IMG/VR virus record: IMGVR_UViG_3300009425_000015
Location: 1 to 64,000 of that record
Reading direction: 5' to 3' (one strand)
DNA from: a virus
Length of the DNA: 64,000 nt
Shown here piece by piece: positions 27,017-35,117 of the stretch; positions within the stretch are counted from its first letter, which is position 1, and each line of letters starts with the position of its first letter. A model generated the notes under the pieces. That model was not told where the DNA came from and made no database searches. It was given only the letters and a program-made list of their open reading frames with translations. The translations under genes were made by a program, and so were the position numbers.

Positions 27017-28897
27017 CTATGCTTCTTCAAACTCTGCATCAATGATATCGTCATCTTGCGAGTCTTGAGTTTGTTCTTCTGCTGGCTCTGCTTGTTGTGC
27101 TGCCTCATACATTTTCTGGGTTGTCGACTGAACTAAGGCAGTAAGAGAGTCAAACTCCGAATTAATTTCAGACGGGTTATCTGAACCCTGAAGTGCAGCC
27201 TTCGCAGAAGCTATCGCTGTTTCCATTTTTTCGATGGAGCCAGCTTCAAGCTTTTCAGAATTTTCATCCATGAGTTTGCGGGTTTGAAATACTAGGGACT
27301 CCAGAGAATTCCTCTTTTCTACGTTCTCTCTTTTTTGTTTGTCTTCCTCCGCGTAGCGCTTGGCGTCCTCTACCATGCGCTCGATGTCTTCTGCGGACAT
27401 CGATCCTGATCCCTGTATCTTTATCGACTGCTCTTTGGAAGTTGCCTTGTCCTTAGCAGAAACGCTAACAATGCCATTTGCATCGATATCGAAAGTTACT
27501 TCTATCTGAGGCACTCCGCGGGGTGCGGGTGGAATTCCATCCAGTTTAAAGACACCGAGCCTCTTGTTGTCTGCCGAAAACTCCCTCTCCCCTTGCAAAA
27601 CCTTAATGTCGACTGCTGGTTGGTTGTTCTCCGCAGTAGTGAATACCTGAGACTTCGAGCATGGAATAGTGGAATTCCTCTCTATCAGTCTTGTCATGAC
27701 GCCGCCCATGGTTTCTAAGCCTAGGGATAGGGGGGTGACGTCCAATAAGAGAATGTCTTTCACCTCTCCCGAAAAAACTCCTCCCTGTACCGCTGCGCCT
27801 AGGGCAACAACTTCGTCTGGATTCACCGATGAACTGGCGCTTTTTTCAAATAATTTCTCAACCGCCTGACGGACTAAAGGTATCCTAGTTGAACCTCCGA
27901 CGAGCAAGACTTCATCAATATCCTTGATAGAAGCTGACGCATCCTTCATTGCTTTTCGCACTGGATCTAGAGTCTTTTCTACCAGCTCATCTATCATTTG
28001 TTCAAACGTCGATCGAGTGAGAGAAACGTTCATATGCTTAGGGCCCGACGCATCAGCTGTCAGAAATGGCAGATTTATATCTGTCTGTTGCGCGCTTGAT
28101 AGTTCAATCTTTGCCTTCTCTGAAGCCTCTTTAAGCCTTTGCAACACCATCGGATCTCCAGATATGTCAACTCCCGTCTCCTTCTTGAATTCGCTCACAA
28201 GCCAATCAATTAAAATTTTATCAATATCGTCGCCGCCCAAATGAGTATCCCCGTTTGTACTCAACACTTCCACAACTCCGTCTGCGATGTCTAATATAGA
28301 AACATCGAACGTTCCTCCACCGAGATCATACACGGCTATCTTGCGCTCTTTTCCCTTGTCAAAGCCGCATGCCAGAGCTGCTGCAGTAGGTTCGTTGATA
28401 ATTCTCCTGACTTCCAGGCCTGCTATCTTTCCAGCATCCCTAGTTGCCTGACGCTGAGAGTCGCTGAAGTATGCCGGGACTGTTATAACAGCCTCTCTGA
28501 CTTCTTCCCCCAAGAAACTTTCCGCTGCTGCTTTGAGTTTTAAGAGCACTTGTGCGCTGATTTCCTGAGGGGCGTGCAACTTCTCGCTAGCTAGAACTTC
28601 ACACATTCCAGAAGAAGACTTCTTCACCGAGTAGGGCATGGACTCTGCTTCGGCTGATATGTCATCGTACTTCATACCCATAAATCTCTTTACTGAAAAA
28701 ATGGTATTTTGCGGGTTCGTGACTGCCTGCCTTCTGGCTGGACTGCCCACTAGCCTATCTCCTAATTTCGTATATGCAACCACTGACGGGGTTGTCCTCG
28801 CCCCCTCTTCGTTTGTAATTATCTGGGGAGTTCCAGACTCCATGACTGAAACGACACTGTTCGTTGTTCCTAAATCTATTCCTATAACCTTTGACAT
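27017..28897 (-). CDS. dnaK: Chaperone DnaK (Hsp70), full length
   Basis: 626 residues, close to bacterial DnaK (about 638). ATPase motifs are intact: DLGTTNS at residues 8-14, [12 protein letters not shown], and VGGSTRIP. The substrate-binding beta domain (from about residue 385) and the helical lid follow, ending in an acidic tail. Hsp70 binds exposed hydrophobic segments and folds or disassembles proteins using ATP. No DnaJ or GrpE gene is visible in the window, so it probably works with host co-chaperones. It has its own promoter at 28958-28985 and a strong ribosome site (AAGGAG). Rare in phages. Confidence 0.97.
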   Translation of the reverse strand: MSKVIGIDLGTTNSVVSVMESGTPQIITNEEGARTTPSVVAYTKLGDRLVGSPARRQAVTNPQNTIFSVKRFMGMKYDDISAEAESMPYSVKKSSSGMCEVLASEKLHAPQEISAQVLLKLKAAAESFLGEEVREAVITVPAYFSDSQRQATRDAGKIAGLEVRRIINEPTAAALACGFDKGKERKIAVYDLGGGTFDVSILDIADGVVEVLSTNGDTHLGGDDIDKILIDWLVSEFKKETGVDISGDPMVLQRLKEASEKAKIELSSAQQTDINLPFLTADASGPKHMNVSLTRSTFEQMIDELVEKTLDPVRKAMKDASASIKDIDEVLLVGGSTRIPLVRQAVEKLFEKSASSSVNPDEVVALGAAVQGGVFSGEVKDILLLDVTPLSLGLETMGGVMTRLIERNSTIPCSKSQVFTTAENNQPAVDIKVLQGEREFSADNKRLGVFKLDGIPPAPRGVPQIEVTFDIDANGIVSVSAKDKATSKEQSIKIQGSGSMSAEDIERMVEDAKRYAEEDKQKRENVEKRNSLESLVFQTRKLMDENSEKLEAGSIEKMETAIASAKAALQGSDNPSEINSEFDSLTALVQSTTQKMYEAAQQAEPAEEQTQDSQDDDIIDAEFEEA

Positions 28898-28957
28898 GAA
28901 ATTCTCCTTTTCACCTTAGTCCTCTTAAATATAAACACATTTTTTACCTATGCAACC

Positions 28958-28985
28958 ATTATAGCATAAATAATTGCAAAATCAA
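28958..28985 (-). promoter_or_regulatory. dnaK promoter TTGATT-16-TATAAT
   Basis: -35 at 28980-28985, -10 at 28958-28963 on the minus strand, about 60 bases before the dnaK start. No CIRCE-type inverted repeat is visible, so heat-shock control by HrcA is unlikely. Confidence 0.65.
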
Positions 28986-29004
28986 GACAATTTTTTAATT
29001 ATTT

Positions 29005-29274
29005 TTAATCCAAGGCAACAAACTTTATCAACCAGTTAACCGACACCCACCCTTTATACGGGCCCGTTTGCTTCGAGAACGCCTTCTCGAAGTGAGAAGA
29101 ATATTCTGTTCCCGGCATCATATGCACGAGCGCTGCATGCTTGCCACTACTTAAGCCTTTATCATTCTTTTTCACTTCCAGAACAACACCCACCCACTCC
29201 TTACCATACAATATATGATACACTAAGTCACCTGGCTGAAACTCCTCTTCCTTTTTCCACATTCTCTGCAGCAT
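29005..29274 (-). CDS. GDLV-type small protein
   Basis: 89 residues with EEFQPGDLVYHILYGKEWVG and a second half GWVSVNWLIKFVALD. A larger relative of the array family. The start could also be the ATG at 29262. It overlaps the 54-residue membrane protein gene upstream. Confidence 0.55.
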   Translation of the reverse strand: MLQRMWKKEEEFQPGDLVYHILYGKEWVGVVLEVKKNDKGLSSGKHAALVHMMPGTEYSSHFEKAFSKQTGPYKGWVSVNWLIKFVALD

Positions 29275-29392
29275 CCGTTGGTATCTCAGTCTGGAGTGTA
29301 TTTAATCCGTCGTCAAACCAAACCAAATAACACAAACATATCCAAGCGGCGAGCCAAAGCACTAGTACCGCCTTCATAAACTTATCATTCAC
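29228..29392 (-). CDS. 54-residue single-pass membrane protein
   Basis: Starts with GTG overlapping the TGA of the upstream lipoprotein-like gene. Residues 7-26 (KAVLVLWLAAWICLCYLVWF) form a membrane helix, followed by an acidic tail of about 28 residues. Together with 29385-29516 it has the layout of a spanin pair. The ribosome site is weak. Confidence 0.45.
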   Translation of the reverse strand: MNDKFMKAVLVLWLAAWICLCYLVWFDDGLNTLQTEIPTDAAENVEKGRGVSAR

Positions 29393-29516
29393 AACTAATT
29401 ATGCTCCAGCTACGAGAATCTTTCCCATTTTGAATATCGAACTTTTCTTTTGCGCAAAACATTACTATAGTCAACAATACGGCGAGGGCCCCCAGTTTAA
29501 TATTATAACTTTTCAT
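29385..29516 (-). CDS. 43-residue lipoprotein-like peptide
   Basis: Starts at the ATG inside the last codons of 29503-30114. MKSYNIKLGALAVLLTIVMF is followed by Cys 21, so it resembles a lipoprotein signal (VMFC) with a 22-residue mature part. No clear ribosome site, so translation would be coupled. Confidence 0.42.
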   Translation of the reverse strand: MKSYNIKLGALAVLLTIVMFCAKEKFDIQNGKDSRSWSIISCE

Positions 29517-30114
29517 CTACGTCATATGGTATGATATTAACTATCTGAACTAGCCTTGAGATATATGAAGACGCAATGTCTTCTCTGTTTCTGTCTCGAG
29601 CCTCTGATATTCGCCACCTAATAGCTTCGAATGTCATGCCACAATTTATATAAAATTGGTATGCCTCAAAAACAACCCTCGCCATTGAAGCATTTATAGA
29701 TCTGCCATATGCCCTAAACGTCATGGCGCTACCGTTACTACTGCACGTCTCTAAGATGACTAAAGCTTTAGCATCAGCCCCTGATGGCGTCTTTCTTGTG
29801 CCAACATCAGCCTTAACTGAAAACCCTGAGAATGTCAGATTCCTTAAAAGGGGAAACTCCTCCACGTATTCTGACATAAGTGCCCCAAACAGTGAATTCA
29901 CTGCCCCTTCTGACGTGTTTCTGATTTTTTTTTCTTTCTTTTTGTGCACGCCGCGCCTTTCTTCATATGAGCATGCAACCTCCGTCACGCCGGAATATTC
30001 TTTGATACTGATACCTTTAAACGAAAAATCTATTAGATTTTTATCAGATATGTCTGATATTATCTTTTCAACATGGTGCCTTCTTGTTTCCTCTGGACGC
30101 AAGATGTCTCCCAT
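29503..30114 (-). CDS. Stand-alone LeuA regulatory-domain-like protein
   Basis: 203 residues. The stretch from about residue 60 to 155 reads like the allosteric/dimerisation domain of 2-isopropylmalate synthase: AVNSLFGALMSEY, then SGADAKALVILETCSSNG, then FRAYGRSINASMARVVFEAYQF. In LeuA this is AVDAL..., GTDAxxxVxVE... and GVSxNIxxASxxALxxA. The catalytic TIM barrel is absent. A free-standing copy in a phage could bind leucine or serve another role. The call rests on pattern memory and needs a profile search. Confidence 0.45.
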   Translation of the reverse strand: MGDILRPEETRRHHVEKIISDISDKNLIDFSFKGISIKEYSGVTEVACSYEERRGVHKKKEKKIRNTSEGAVNSLFGALMSEYVEEFPLLRNLTFSGFSVKADVGTRKTPSGADAKALVILETCSSNGSAMTFRAYGRSINASMARVVFEAYQFYINCGMTFEAIRWRISEARDRNREDIASSYISRLVQIVNIIPYDVDEKL

Positions 30115-30495
30115 CTATTCTACTCTTTCTAACGAAGTTGAAACCTTAAAGATGTTGCTTACGCCTTTAAGCCTCTGGACGTCCCTCAGTATCCTTTTCT
30201 TGACATCCTCTGGTGCTCGAAACTCGCCTGGCACACTAGGTATAAATTTAATACTTACGCCCGCTACGTACCTCATCTCCCCTAAACGCTGGTTAGCTAT
30301 AACCACGGTGACAATAGTGACATTCGCTAGCGCTCGCAAGTCGGCAAGTATGTCATCTAGCCCTCTCTGAGTGGTGCTGTCGGACTCAATAGTGTAACCC
30401 AACATGCAGTAAAACTTGTATATACCCCTTTGGCGAGATCTACCTTTCTCTTCAGATATCTCTGAAAAATAATTCTGTATTTCTTTGCGCAACAT
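30115..30495 (-). CDS. Hypothetical ferredoxin-like-fold protein
   Basis: 126 residues. The order of strands and helices (DILADLRALANVTIVTVVIA, then GVSIKFIPSVPGEFRAPEDV, then ILRDVQRLKGVSNIFKV) suggests a beta-alpha-beta sandwich. The segment KFIPSxPGEFRxPEDVKxRI is of a type conserved in T4-like marine phages. Role unknown. Confidence 0.5.
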   Translation of the reverse strand: MLRKEIQNYFSEISEEKGRSRQRGIYKFYCMLGYTIESDSTTQRGLDDILADLRALANVTIVTVVIANQRLGEMRYVAGVSIKFIPSVPGEFRAPEDVKKRILRDVQRLKGVSNIFKVSTSLERVE

Positions 30496-30585
30496 ATAGT
30501 GCTCCTATTCTATACTAATTAGTAAAACAAAAACAAAAGGCTGCACGTTTGTGTCACCTTTTTCTGAGGTGTCATTCTAACATAA

Positions 30586-30939
30586 TCACGTAAATATCTG
30601 AATAACAACAATCAGCAAAGATAATGCTACACACGATAAAGTTTTAGCTGTCATCATACTCTCTTTTAGGAATACGCTAGTAAGTATCGGGAACGTAACA
30701 TAGGAAAGCCCGAAGCTCATAAACCTCGCCGACCAAACAGATTTACCGAGCCCCTCTGCAGTGAACCTCCATGCATACCAAAATGATAAGCCGCATGGAA
30801 TGCCCAACAGAACCACAGTTAGCAAGCCCTTGTCTTTCCACCAGTCATTAATGAACTGAAGATTCAGCTGAAACCAGCTTACTGTCTGAGCCAATAAGAA
30901 CAGTCCTGCTCCAATTATTATCTTTTCCTGCGACGTCAT
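30586..30939 (-). CDS. Four-helix membrane protein, DMT-like
   Basis: 117 residues with four hydrophobic helices. The last two (FGLSYVTFPILTSVFLKESM and a further helix) resemble half of a drug/metabolite-transporter fold. The same type of small membrane protein occurs in many marine T4-like phages. Function unknown. It overlaps the upstream stop by one base. Confidence 0.6.
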   Translation of the reverse strand: MTSQEKIIIGAGLFLLAQTVSWFQLNLQFINDWWKDKGLLTVVLLGIPCGLSFWYAWRFTAEGLGKSVWSARFMSFGLSYVTFPILTSVFLKESMMTAKTLSCVALSLLIVVIQIFT

Positions 30940-31292
30940 TATTGAGTCTCCAGGCTTATACCAGCCTTAAGTAGTTCCGATCGGTTGACATTTAGCATCG
31001 CTGTTATTTTAGATAGCCCCAACACAACTTCTACATCAACTTCGTAGTGGGTCTTCCCTGGTTCTGGAACAAAGTGTATCTCCAGCATCTCTCTGAAGGC
31101 GTGAGCCTCTAGCAGGATTTCGTGTACTCGGCTTGACACCTCTCTGCTGTGCAAGACGTTTCTAGTTGTGTAGTGATCAGCCAGTAGGGCATCGGCTCGT
31201 AAGGATAAGCTCTGTGCTTCTACAAAGAACCTCCTTACCTCAGTGGCTGTAAATGCTAGTCTTTTTTTAGGCTTTGGTTTATCTTCCGACAT
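30939..31292 (-). CDS. Hypothetical helical protein
   Basis: 117 residues, Lys/Pro-rich start, then helices. Function unknown. Spaced two bases from 31295-31690. Confidence 0.5.
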   Translation of the reverse strand: MSEDKPKPKKRLAFTATEVRRFFVEAQSLSLRADALLADHYTTRNVLHSREVSSRVHEILLEAHAFREMLEIHFVPEPGKTHYEVDVEVVLGLSKITAMLNVNRSELLKAGISLETQ

Positions 31293-31294
31293 GC

Positions 31295-31690
31295 TTAAAT
31301 CCTCTTCCCTTTGCCCCAGAAGAAAGCGCTCTTCCTTGCCCGTGTGATAAGAAGGGCAGATATATATTTCTTACCGCGGGACTCCATTAAGCTAGCCTTG
31401 TGCAGCTCAAAGAGCCCATACTTTGGATATCTTTGCCTTTTGCCATACTTTTGCCTGGGCGGCGGTTTATTTAAGTAAGCCACGCAAGCTGCAGCCAACT
31501 CTTCGATGGTTGCGTCTACCATGTCTCCGTCGTTGACGCGTATCTTTACTGCAACAACCCACTTTTTGGCGCCATACCCTGAGATTTCCCAGAAATTGCT
31601 GCCGTGGTATCTTCCGAATCTGACAGGGGACAACTTTGACGATGTTGAATATTCCCTTACTGGCTGTAAGTCACACTCCACCTCATACAT
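31295..31690 (-). CDS. Hypothetical protein
   Basis: 131 residues with a basic, Pro-containing segment (KPPPRQKYGKRQRYPKYG). Function unknown. Its start overlaps the end of the glutaredoxin gene by eight bases. Confidence 0.5.
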   Translation of the reverse strand: MYEVECDLQPVREYSTSSKLSPVRFGRYHGSNFWEISGYGAKKWVVAVKIRVNDGDMVDATIEELAAACVAYLNKPPPRQKYGKRQRYPKYGLFELHKASLMESRGKKYISALLITRARKSAFFWGKGKRI

Positions 31691-31943
31691 TTTGTTCTCC
31701 TATTTCTTTTTCCACGTCCGAGAAGCCTCCGACTAGTCGTGTGGCCCCGGTTAAAAGGTTGTTCTCCAGTATGATAGGTATTGTTCCCCAGCTATAATAC
31801 CTTTTTGCCTCCTCTATACCTTCAACATCTTCCTCCATGTTCAAGAATACATATTTTATATCCAGCGACGTGAGCAAGTCTTCCGCTTTTCTGCAATAAT
31901 TGCATGATGGTGTGCCATAAATTATGTATCTTGAATTACCCAT
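31683..31943 (-). CDS. Glutaredoxin
   Basis: 86 residues, usual length for a phage glutaredoxin. The redox motif is CNYC (residues 14-17, in TPSCNYCRKAEDLL), and a TIP turn (cis-Pro) occurs in SWGTIPIIL. It reduces disulfides and is a plausible electron donor for the class II ribonucleotide reductase at 52204-54072. Confidence 0.85.
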   Translation of the reverse strand: MGNSRYIIYGTPSCNYCRKAEDLLTSLDIKYVFLNMEEDVEGIEEAKRYYSWGTIPIILENNLLTGATRLVGGFSDVEKEIGEQNV

Positions 31944-32244
31944 GTAGAATCACCTTCTTCGAAGAGAGGGAGAGACTCTCGCTCACCTCGTTCAGAGATC
32001 CAACGACTGTAATCTCTGTATGATAATTGGAGTGACTACTGGTGAACATAATTGTACAAAAAGCTCGGTTCTCTCCTATCGTCGATGTGCTCTCAAATAT
32101 CGCCGTATTCAGCTTCTTGTTCTCTCGAAGAAACGCAACATGCTCTGAGTTGACAAGTATCTCCCTTGTTCTATACAACATTTTCGATGCCGGATTCTCT
32201 AAACTAGTAGATTCCCTGTATACTTCTTTTAACTTAACTATCAT
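31936..32244 (-). CDS. Conserved phage protein of unknown function
   Basis: 102 residues. The pattern REILVNSEHVAFLREN followed by HTEITVVGS is like that of a small family in marine phages (VNxxxVxxLRE, then VVGS). Role unknown. Overlaps glutaredoxin by eight bases. Confidence 0.5.
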   Translation of the reverse strand: MIVKLKEVYRESTSLENPASKMLYRTREILVNSEHVAFLRENKKLNTAIFESTSTIGENRAFCTIMFTSSHSNYHTEITVVGSLNEVSESLSLSSKKVILHG

Positions 32245-32462
32245 TTCCTATCTCCTTCGATTAAGAAAGCATTGCTTTTCATAACTAACCACGGGACACC
32301 GTCACAGAGAACTTTGTATATATCTCCAAAATCCCCCAACACCAACACCACTCGCGGTGTATGCAATTTCTTATACGCTGATGGGGAATTCTCATGATTC
32401 TGCATCAGCGTTTCCGATGGTAGGTATACCAAGCTATTCTTCAATGCTTTCCTGGTTTTCAT
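32241..32462 (-). CDS. Hypothetical small protein
   Basis: 73 residues; the second half VVLVLGDFGDIYKVLCDG with following beta residues resembles the barrel group. Overlaps neighbours on both sides. Confidence 0.48.
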   Translation of the reverse strand: MKTRKALKNSLVYLPSETLMQNHENSPSAYKKLHTPRVVLVLGDFGDIYKVLCDGVPWLVMKSNAFLIEGDRK

Positions 32463-32745
32463 GATTATTTATCTTTTCGACAAGACTGTTAGCTAGCGCC
32501 GAGTTGTAGCTGGCAACAATTGCTAAACAATCGCTGATCAGCAAGTCTGCATGCACCATCTTGTCTCTAGCTTCGCTAAGCTTAATGTAGAATTCTTCTG
32601 GCGTTTGTTTATTCTCGAATTCTGACGCGGCGTCTGCTAAATCCTTAGAAGAAAGTCTCGAATACGAAACTGCCTTATCTAAAAGTCTCGCTACTTCTTC
32701 TGGGATATCATCCATATCTACTGTATATTGTAATTTTACTTTCAA
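32434..32745 (-). CDS. Hypothetical helical protein
   Basis: 103 residues, mainly helical and acidic (YSRLSSKDLADAASEFENKQ). Function unknown. Overlaps the downstream gene by 29 bases and the upstream one by four. Confidence 0.5.
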   Translation of the reverse strand: MKVKLQYTVDMDDIPEEVARLLDKAVSYSRLSSKDLADAASEFENKQTPEEFYIKLSEARDKMVHADLLISDCLAIVASYNSALANSLVEKINNHENQESIEE

Positions 32746-33095
32746 GCTCCCTCTCTTTCCAAATATCTCTTATATTTTTTTATTGAAATCCGAGACTCCT
32801 CGTCGTACGACTCTGGCAAAGGTATCCCAAGAGATAAAGCCAGCAGCTTACCGTACTCCCATGCTGATAATTCCATATTCAAGACATCATCCTCAGTGCC
32901 CGAAGCATGTCCTAAGATTGCATGCGATGCCTCGTGCAATAGTCCGCATAAGCATGACTCTGCGGTTTGGCTAGAATTCATCTCTATTAGACATGAGTCG
33001 TGATAGTAGCTATCTTCGTATGCTGAGTCGTAATCAACAACGATGTCGTACTCTTCGAGTAAAAGATGCTCGATTCTTCTAAGTAACTCTTCCAA
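32742..33095 (-). CDS. Small HExxH metalloprotein
   Basis: 117 residues with CGLLHEASHAILGH, a zinc-metallopeptidase motif (HEASH) plus a third His four residues later. Downstream, ELSAWEYGKLLALSLGIP has the E-x-A-W pattern seen in ImmA/IrrE-like peptidases. It lacks a DNA-binding partner domain. It may cleave a regulator or simply bind zinc. The promoter at 33122-33150 lies directly upstream. Confidence 0.6.
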   Translation of the reverse strand: MEELLRRIEHLLLEEYDIVVDYDSAYEDSYYHDSCLIEMNSSQTAESCLCGLLHEASHAILGHASGTEDDVLNMELSAWEYGKLLALSLGIPLPESYDEESRISIKKYKRYLEREGA

Positions 33096-33121
33096 AACTC
33101 AAATCCCCTAACTATTAACTA

Positions 33122-33150
33122 ATTCTACCAGATCTAAGATAGAATGTCAA
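33122..33150 (-). promoter_or_regulatory. Sigma70-like promoter TTGACA-17-TAGAAT
   Basis: -35 at 33145-33150, -10 at 33122-33127 on the minus strand. It overlaps the stop of 33147-33434 and drives the 29.0-33.1 kb group. Confidence 0.65.
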
Positions 33151-33434
33151 GAGCCAGAAGATATTTTATTCAGAACTAGTGCCCCGATGACACCAACAAA
33201 ACTGGTGAACAATATCCACATCATCTTCGTGGAGGTGGATTTCCATGTTTCAAGATTCTTAATCCTAGCATACAATCCGTCATCGGGATTATAAACCGCT
33301 TCTTTTATTTTTGCTATATCTTGAGACATCTCTTCCTGCTTCTCTCTCATAACAGAGATATCATTCATCATCTGACTCATCTTCAAGTCTATCTTCATCA
33401 TGCACTGTTCTGCGTTGGGATTCTCATTACTCAT
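33147..33434 (-). CDS. Coiled coil with C-terminal membrane helix
   Basis: 95 residues: a coiled coil (about residues 15-45), the motif DDGLYARIKNLETWK, and a C-terminal membrane helix (MMWILFTSFVGVIGALVL). This layout is like small phage proteins related to haemolysin XhlA. It could be tail-anchored in the inner membrane. Confidence 0.6.
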   Translation of the reverse strand: MSNENPNAEQCMMKIDLKMSQMMNDISVMREKQEEMSQDIAKIKEAVYNPDDGLYARIKNLETWKSTSTKMMWILFTSFVGVIGALVLNKISSGS

Positions 33435-33470
33435 AGCTCACCCTCCAAAGTAGGTTAGAATACACCGTAA

Positions 33471-35045
33471 TTAGTCATCGCAGTCGACAATTGCGTGATT
33501 AGTTGTCAATAATGTACCAGAAACGGATACTGCATTCACTAGGGCGCAGCGGGCAACCTTAACAGGATCAATAACCCCGACAAGATACATATCAACCATG
33601 TCTCCTGTTGAGAAATTCATGCCAGTATCACCTGATTCATTCAGAATACTGTTGATTACAACGTCCTCGGACATTCCGCAGTTTAAAGCCATTTGTCTAA
33701 CCGGTGCCTGTAGCGCTTCCTTCACCACGGAAACCCCGATTGCTTGCTCTTCAGTGTCCGTTTCAACTGTCAGGTTCTCACTAATTCTCAACAAGGCGAT
33801 GCCGCCGCCGGGGATGACACCCTCTTGCTGCGCCGATCTCACCGCCTCAAGTGCGTCTTCAATTCTATGCTTCTTTTCTATCATTTCAATTTCTGTTGCG
33901 GCGCCAACCTTTATAACTGCGATACCACTAGCTAGCCTTGTAATCCTCTCCTGTACCCTCTCTGCGGCGAGGAGCGAGTCAGTCGTCTCCACCTCCCCCT
34001 TCAACATATCTATACGCTCCTCTGCCTTGTCAGCGTCACCGCGGCCTCCGACGATGGTGGTAAACCCTTTCGAGATCTCGATTGACTGAGCCGATCCGAA
34101 TTGTTGCATTTCAACGTTCTTAACATCGTCTCCTCGTGATTTCTCAAAATAATGCCCACCTGTGGCGATAGCTAAGTCGCTCATGATACCGCGGCGCTCC
34201 TCTCCATACCGAGGGGCTTTAATAGCTGCCACTTTCATAGTGCCTCTCATGGAATTCATGATTAACGCAGCAAGTGCTTGGCCAGAAATATCATCTGCGA
34301 CAATGACAAAAGGCTTGTTCTCCCGCGCAGCTATCTCTAGCGATGGAAGTATTTGCTCTACGTTTTCTATTTTCTCATTCACAATTAAGAACATCGGGTT
34401 TTCGTAATTCACAGTGCCGCGTCTTTCGTCTGTAACAAAAGCCCCGGCTGCGTAGCCTGCATCCATGCGAAAGCCCTCTTTTAATTCTAGCGTAGTTTCT
34501 ACTGAGCGTGCTTCTTCGATTGTTATAGCGCCATCTTTCCCGACTCTATCGACAGCCAGAGCAATAAGATTTCCTATCTCCAAATCCCCATTCGCGGATA
34601 TCGTCGCAATGTGTGACACGTCCTGTTGACTCTGTATGGGGCGCGAGGATTCCTTGAGCCTCTCAGACACCTTCGCTACGGCTTTGTCCATCCCTCTCTT
34701 TATTTCGATTGGCGAGGCGCCAGAAACCAAGTGTGCCATGGCAGACTTAAGTATTGCGCGAGCGAGCACAGTCGAAGTTGTCGTACCATCACCAGCATCA
34801 ACGTTTGTTTTCGCTGCTGCCTGCTTTACAATCTGCGCTCCCAAGTTTTCAAACTCATCCTCAAACGAAATGAACTTAGCAACAGTCACTCCGTCTTTAG
34901 TTATGTACGGCCTGCGGTTTTTCTCTTTAATGATAACGTTCCTTCCGCGTGGGCCCATCGTCGATGCCACGTTATCGGCTAAAGCATTAACACCTTTCAT
35001 TAGCTTCTCTCTTAAAGAAATTTTCGAATCATACTTTTTAGACAT
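33471..35045 (-). CDS. groL: Chaperonin GroEL
   Basis: 524 residues. Key GroEL motifs are seen: GPRGRNVII, DGVTVAKFI, DAGDGTTTSTVLARAIL (ATP site, near residue 85) and EGVIPGGGIALLR. The C-terminus ends just after the LLTTNHAIVD segment, so the flexible GGM tail of bacterial GroEL is absent. It folds proteins inside a double ring with a GroES cap. The phage encodes a GroES/gp31-like protein at 50042-50371, so both halves are present. Its promoter lies at 35079-35106. Confidence 0.97.
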   Translation of the reverse strand: MSKKYDSKISLREKLMKGVNALADNVASTMGPRGRNVIIKEKNRRPYITKDGVTVAKFISFEDEFENLGAQIVKQAAAKTNVDAGDGTTTSTVLARAILKSAMAHLVSGASPIEIKRGMDKAVAKVSERLKESSRPIQSQQDVSHIATISANGDLEIGNLIALAVDRVGKDGAITIEEARSVETTLELKEGFRMDAGYAAGAFVTDERRGTVNYENPMFLIVNEKIENVEQILPSLEIAARENKPFVIVADDISGQALAALIMNSMRGTMKVAAIKAPRYGEERRGIMSDLAIATGGHYFEKSRGDDVKNVEMQQFGSAQSIEISKGFTTIVGGRGDADKAEERIDMLKGEVETTDSLLAAERVQERITRLASGIAVIKVGAATEIEMIEKKHRIEDALEAVRSAQQEGVIPGGGIALLRISENLTVETDTEEQAIGVSVVKEALQAPVRQMALNCGMSEDVVINSILNESGDTGMNFSTGDMVDMYLVGVIDPVKVARCALVNAVSVSGTLLTTNHAIVDCDD

Positions 35046-35078
35046 TATTACCCCTTTGTAAAATCAAGTACCCTATAT

Positions 35079-35106
35079 ATTATAATCATTTTATCAGATT
35101 TGTCAA
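35079..35106 (-). promoter_or_regulatory. groEL promoter TTGACA-16-TATAAT
   Basis: -35 at 35101-35106, -10 at 35079-35084 on the minus strand. The spacer contains TCTGATAAA, also found in the spacer of the promoter at 37787-37814. Confidence 0.7.
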
Positions 35107-35117
35107 GTGTTTTAAAA

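Noticed and set aside
28898-29004. CIRCE heat-shock operator before dnaK
   Set aside because: No TTAGCACTC-type inverted repeat is visible in the leader or near groEL.
33598-34089. 163-codon plus-strand frame
   Set aside because: Antisense to groEL, which is certain; no domain and no ribosome site.
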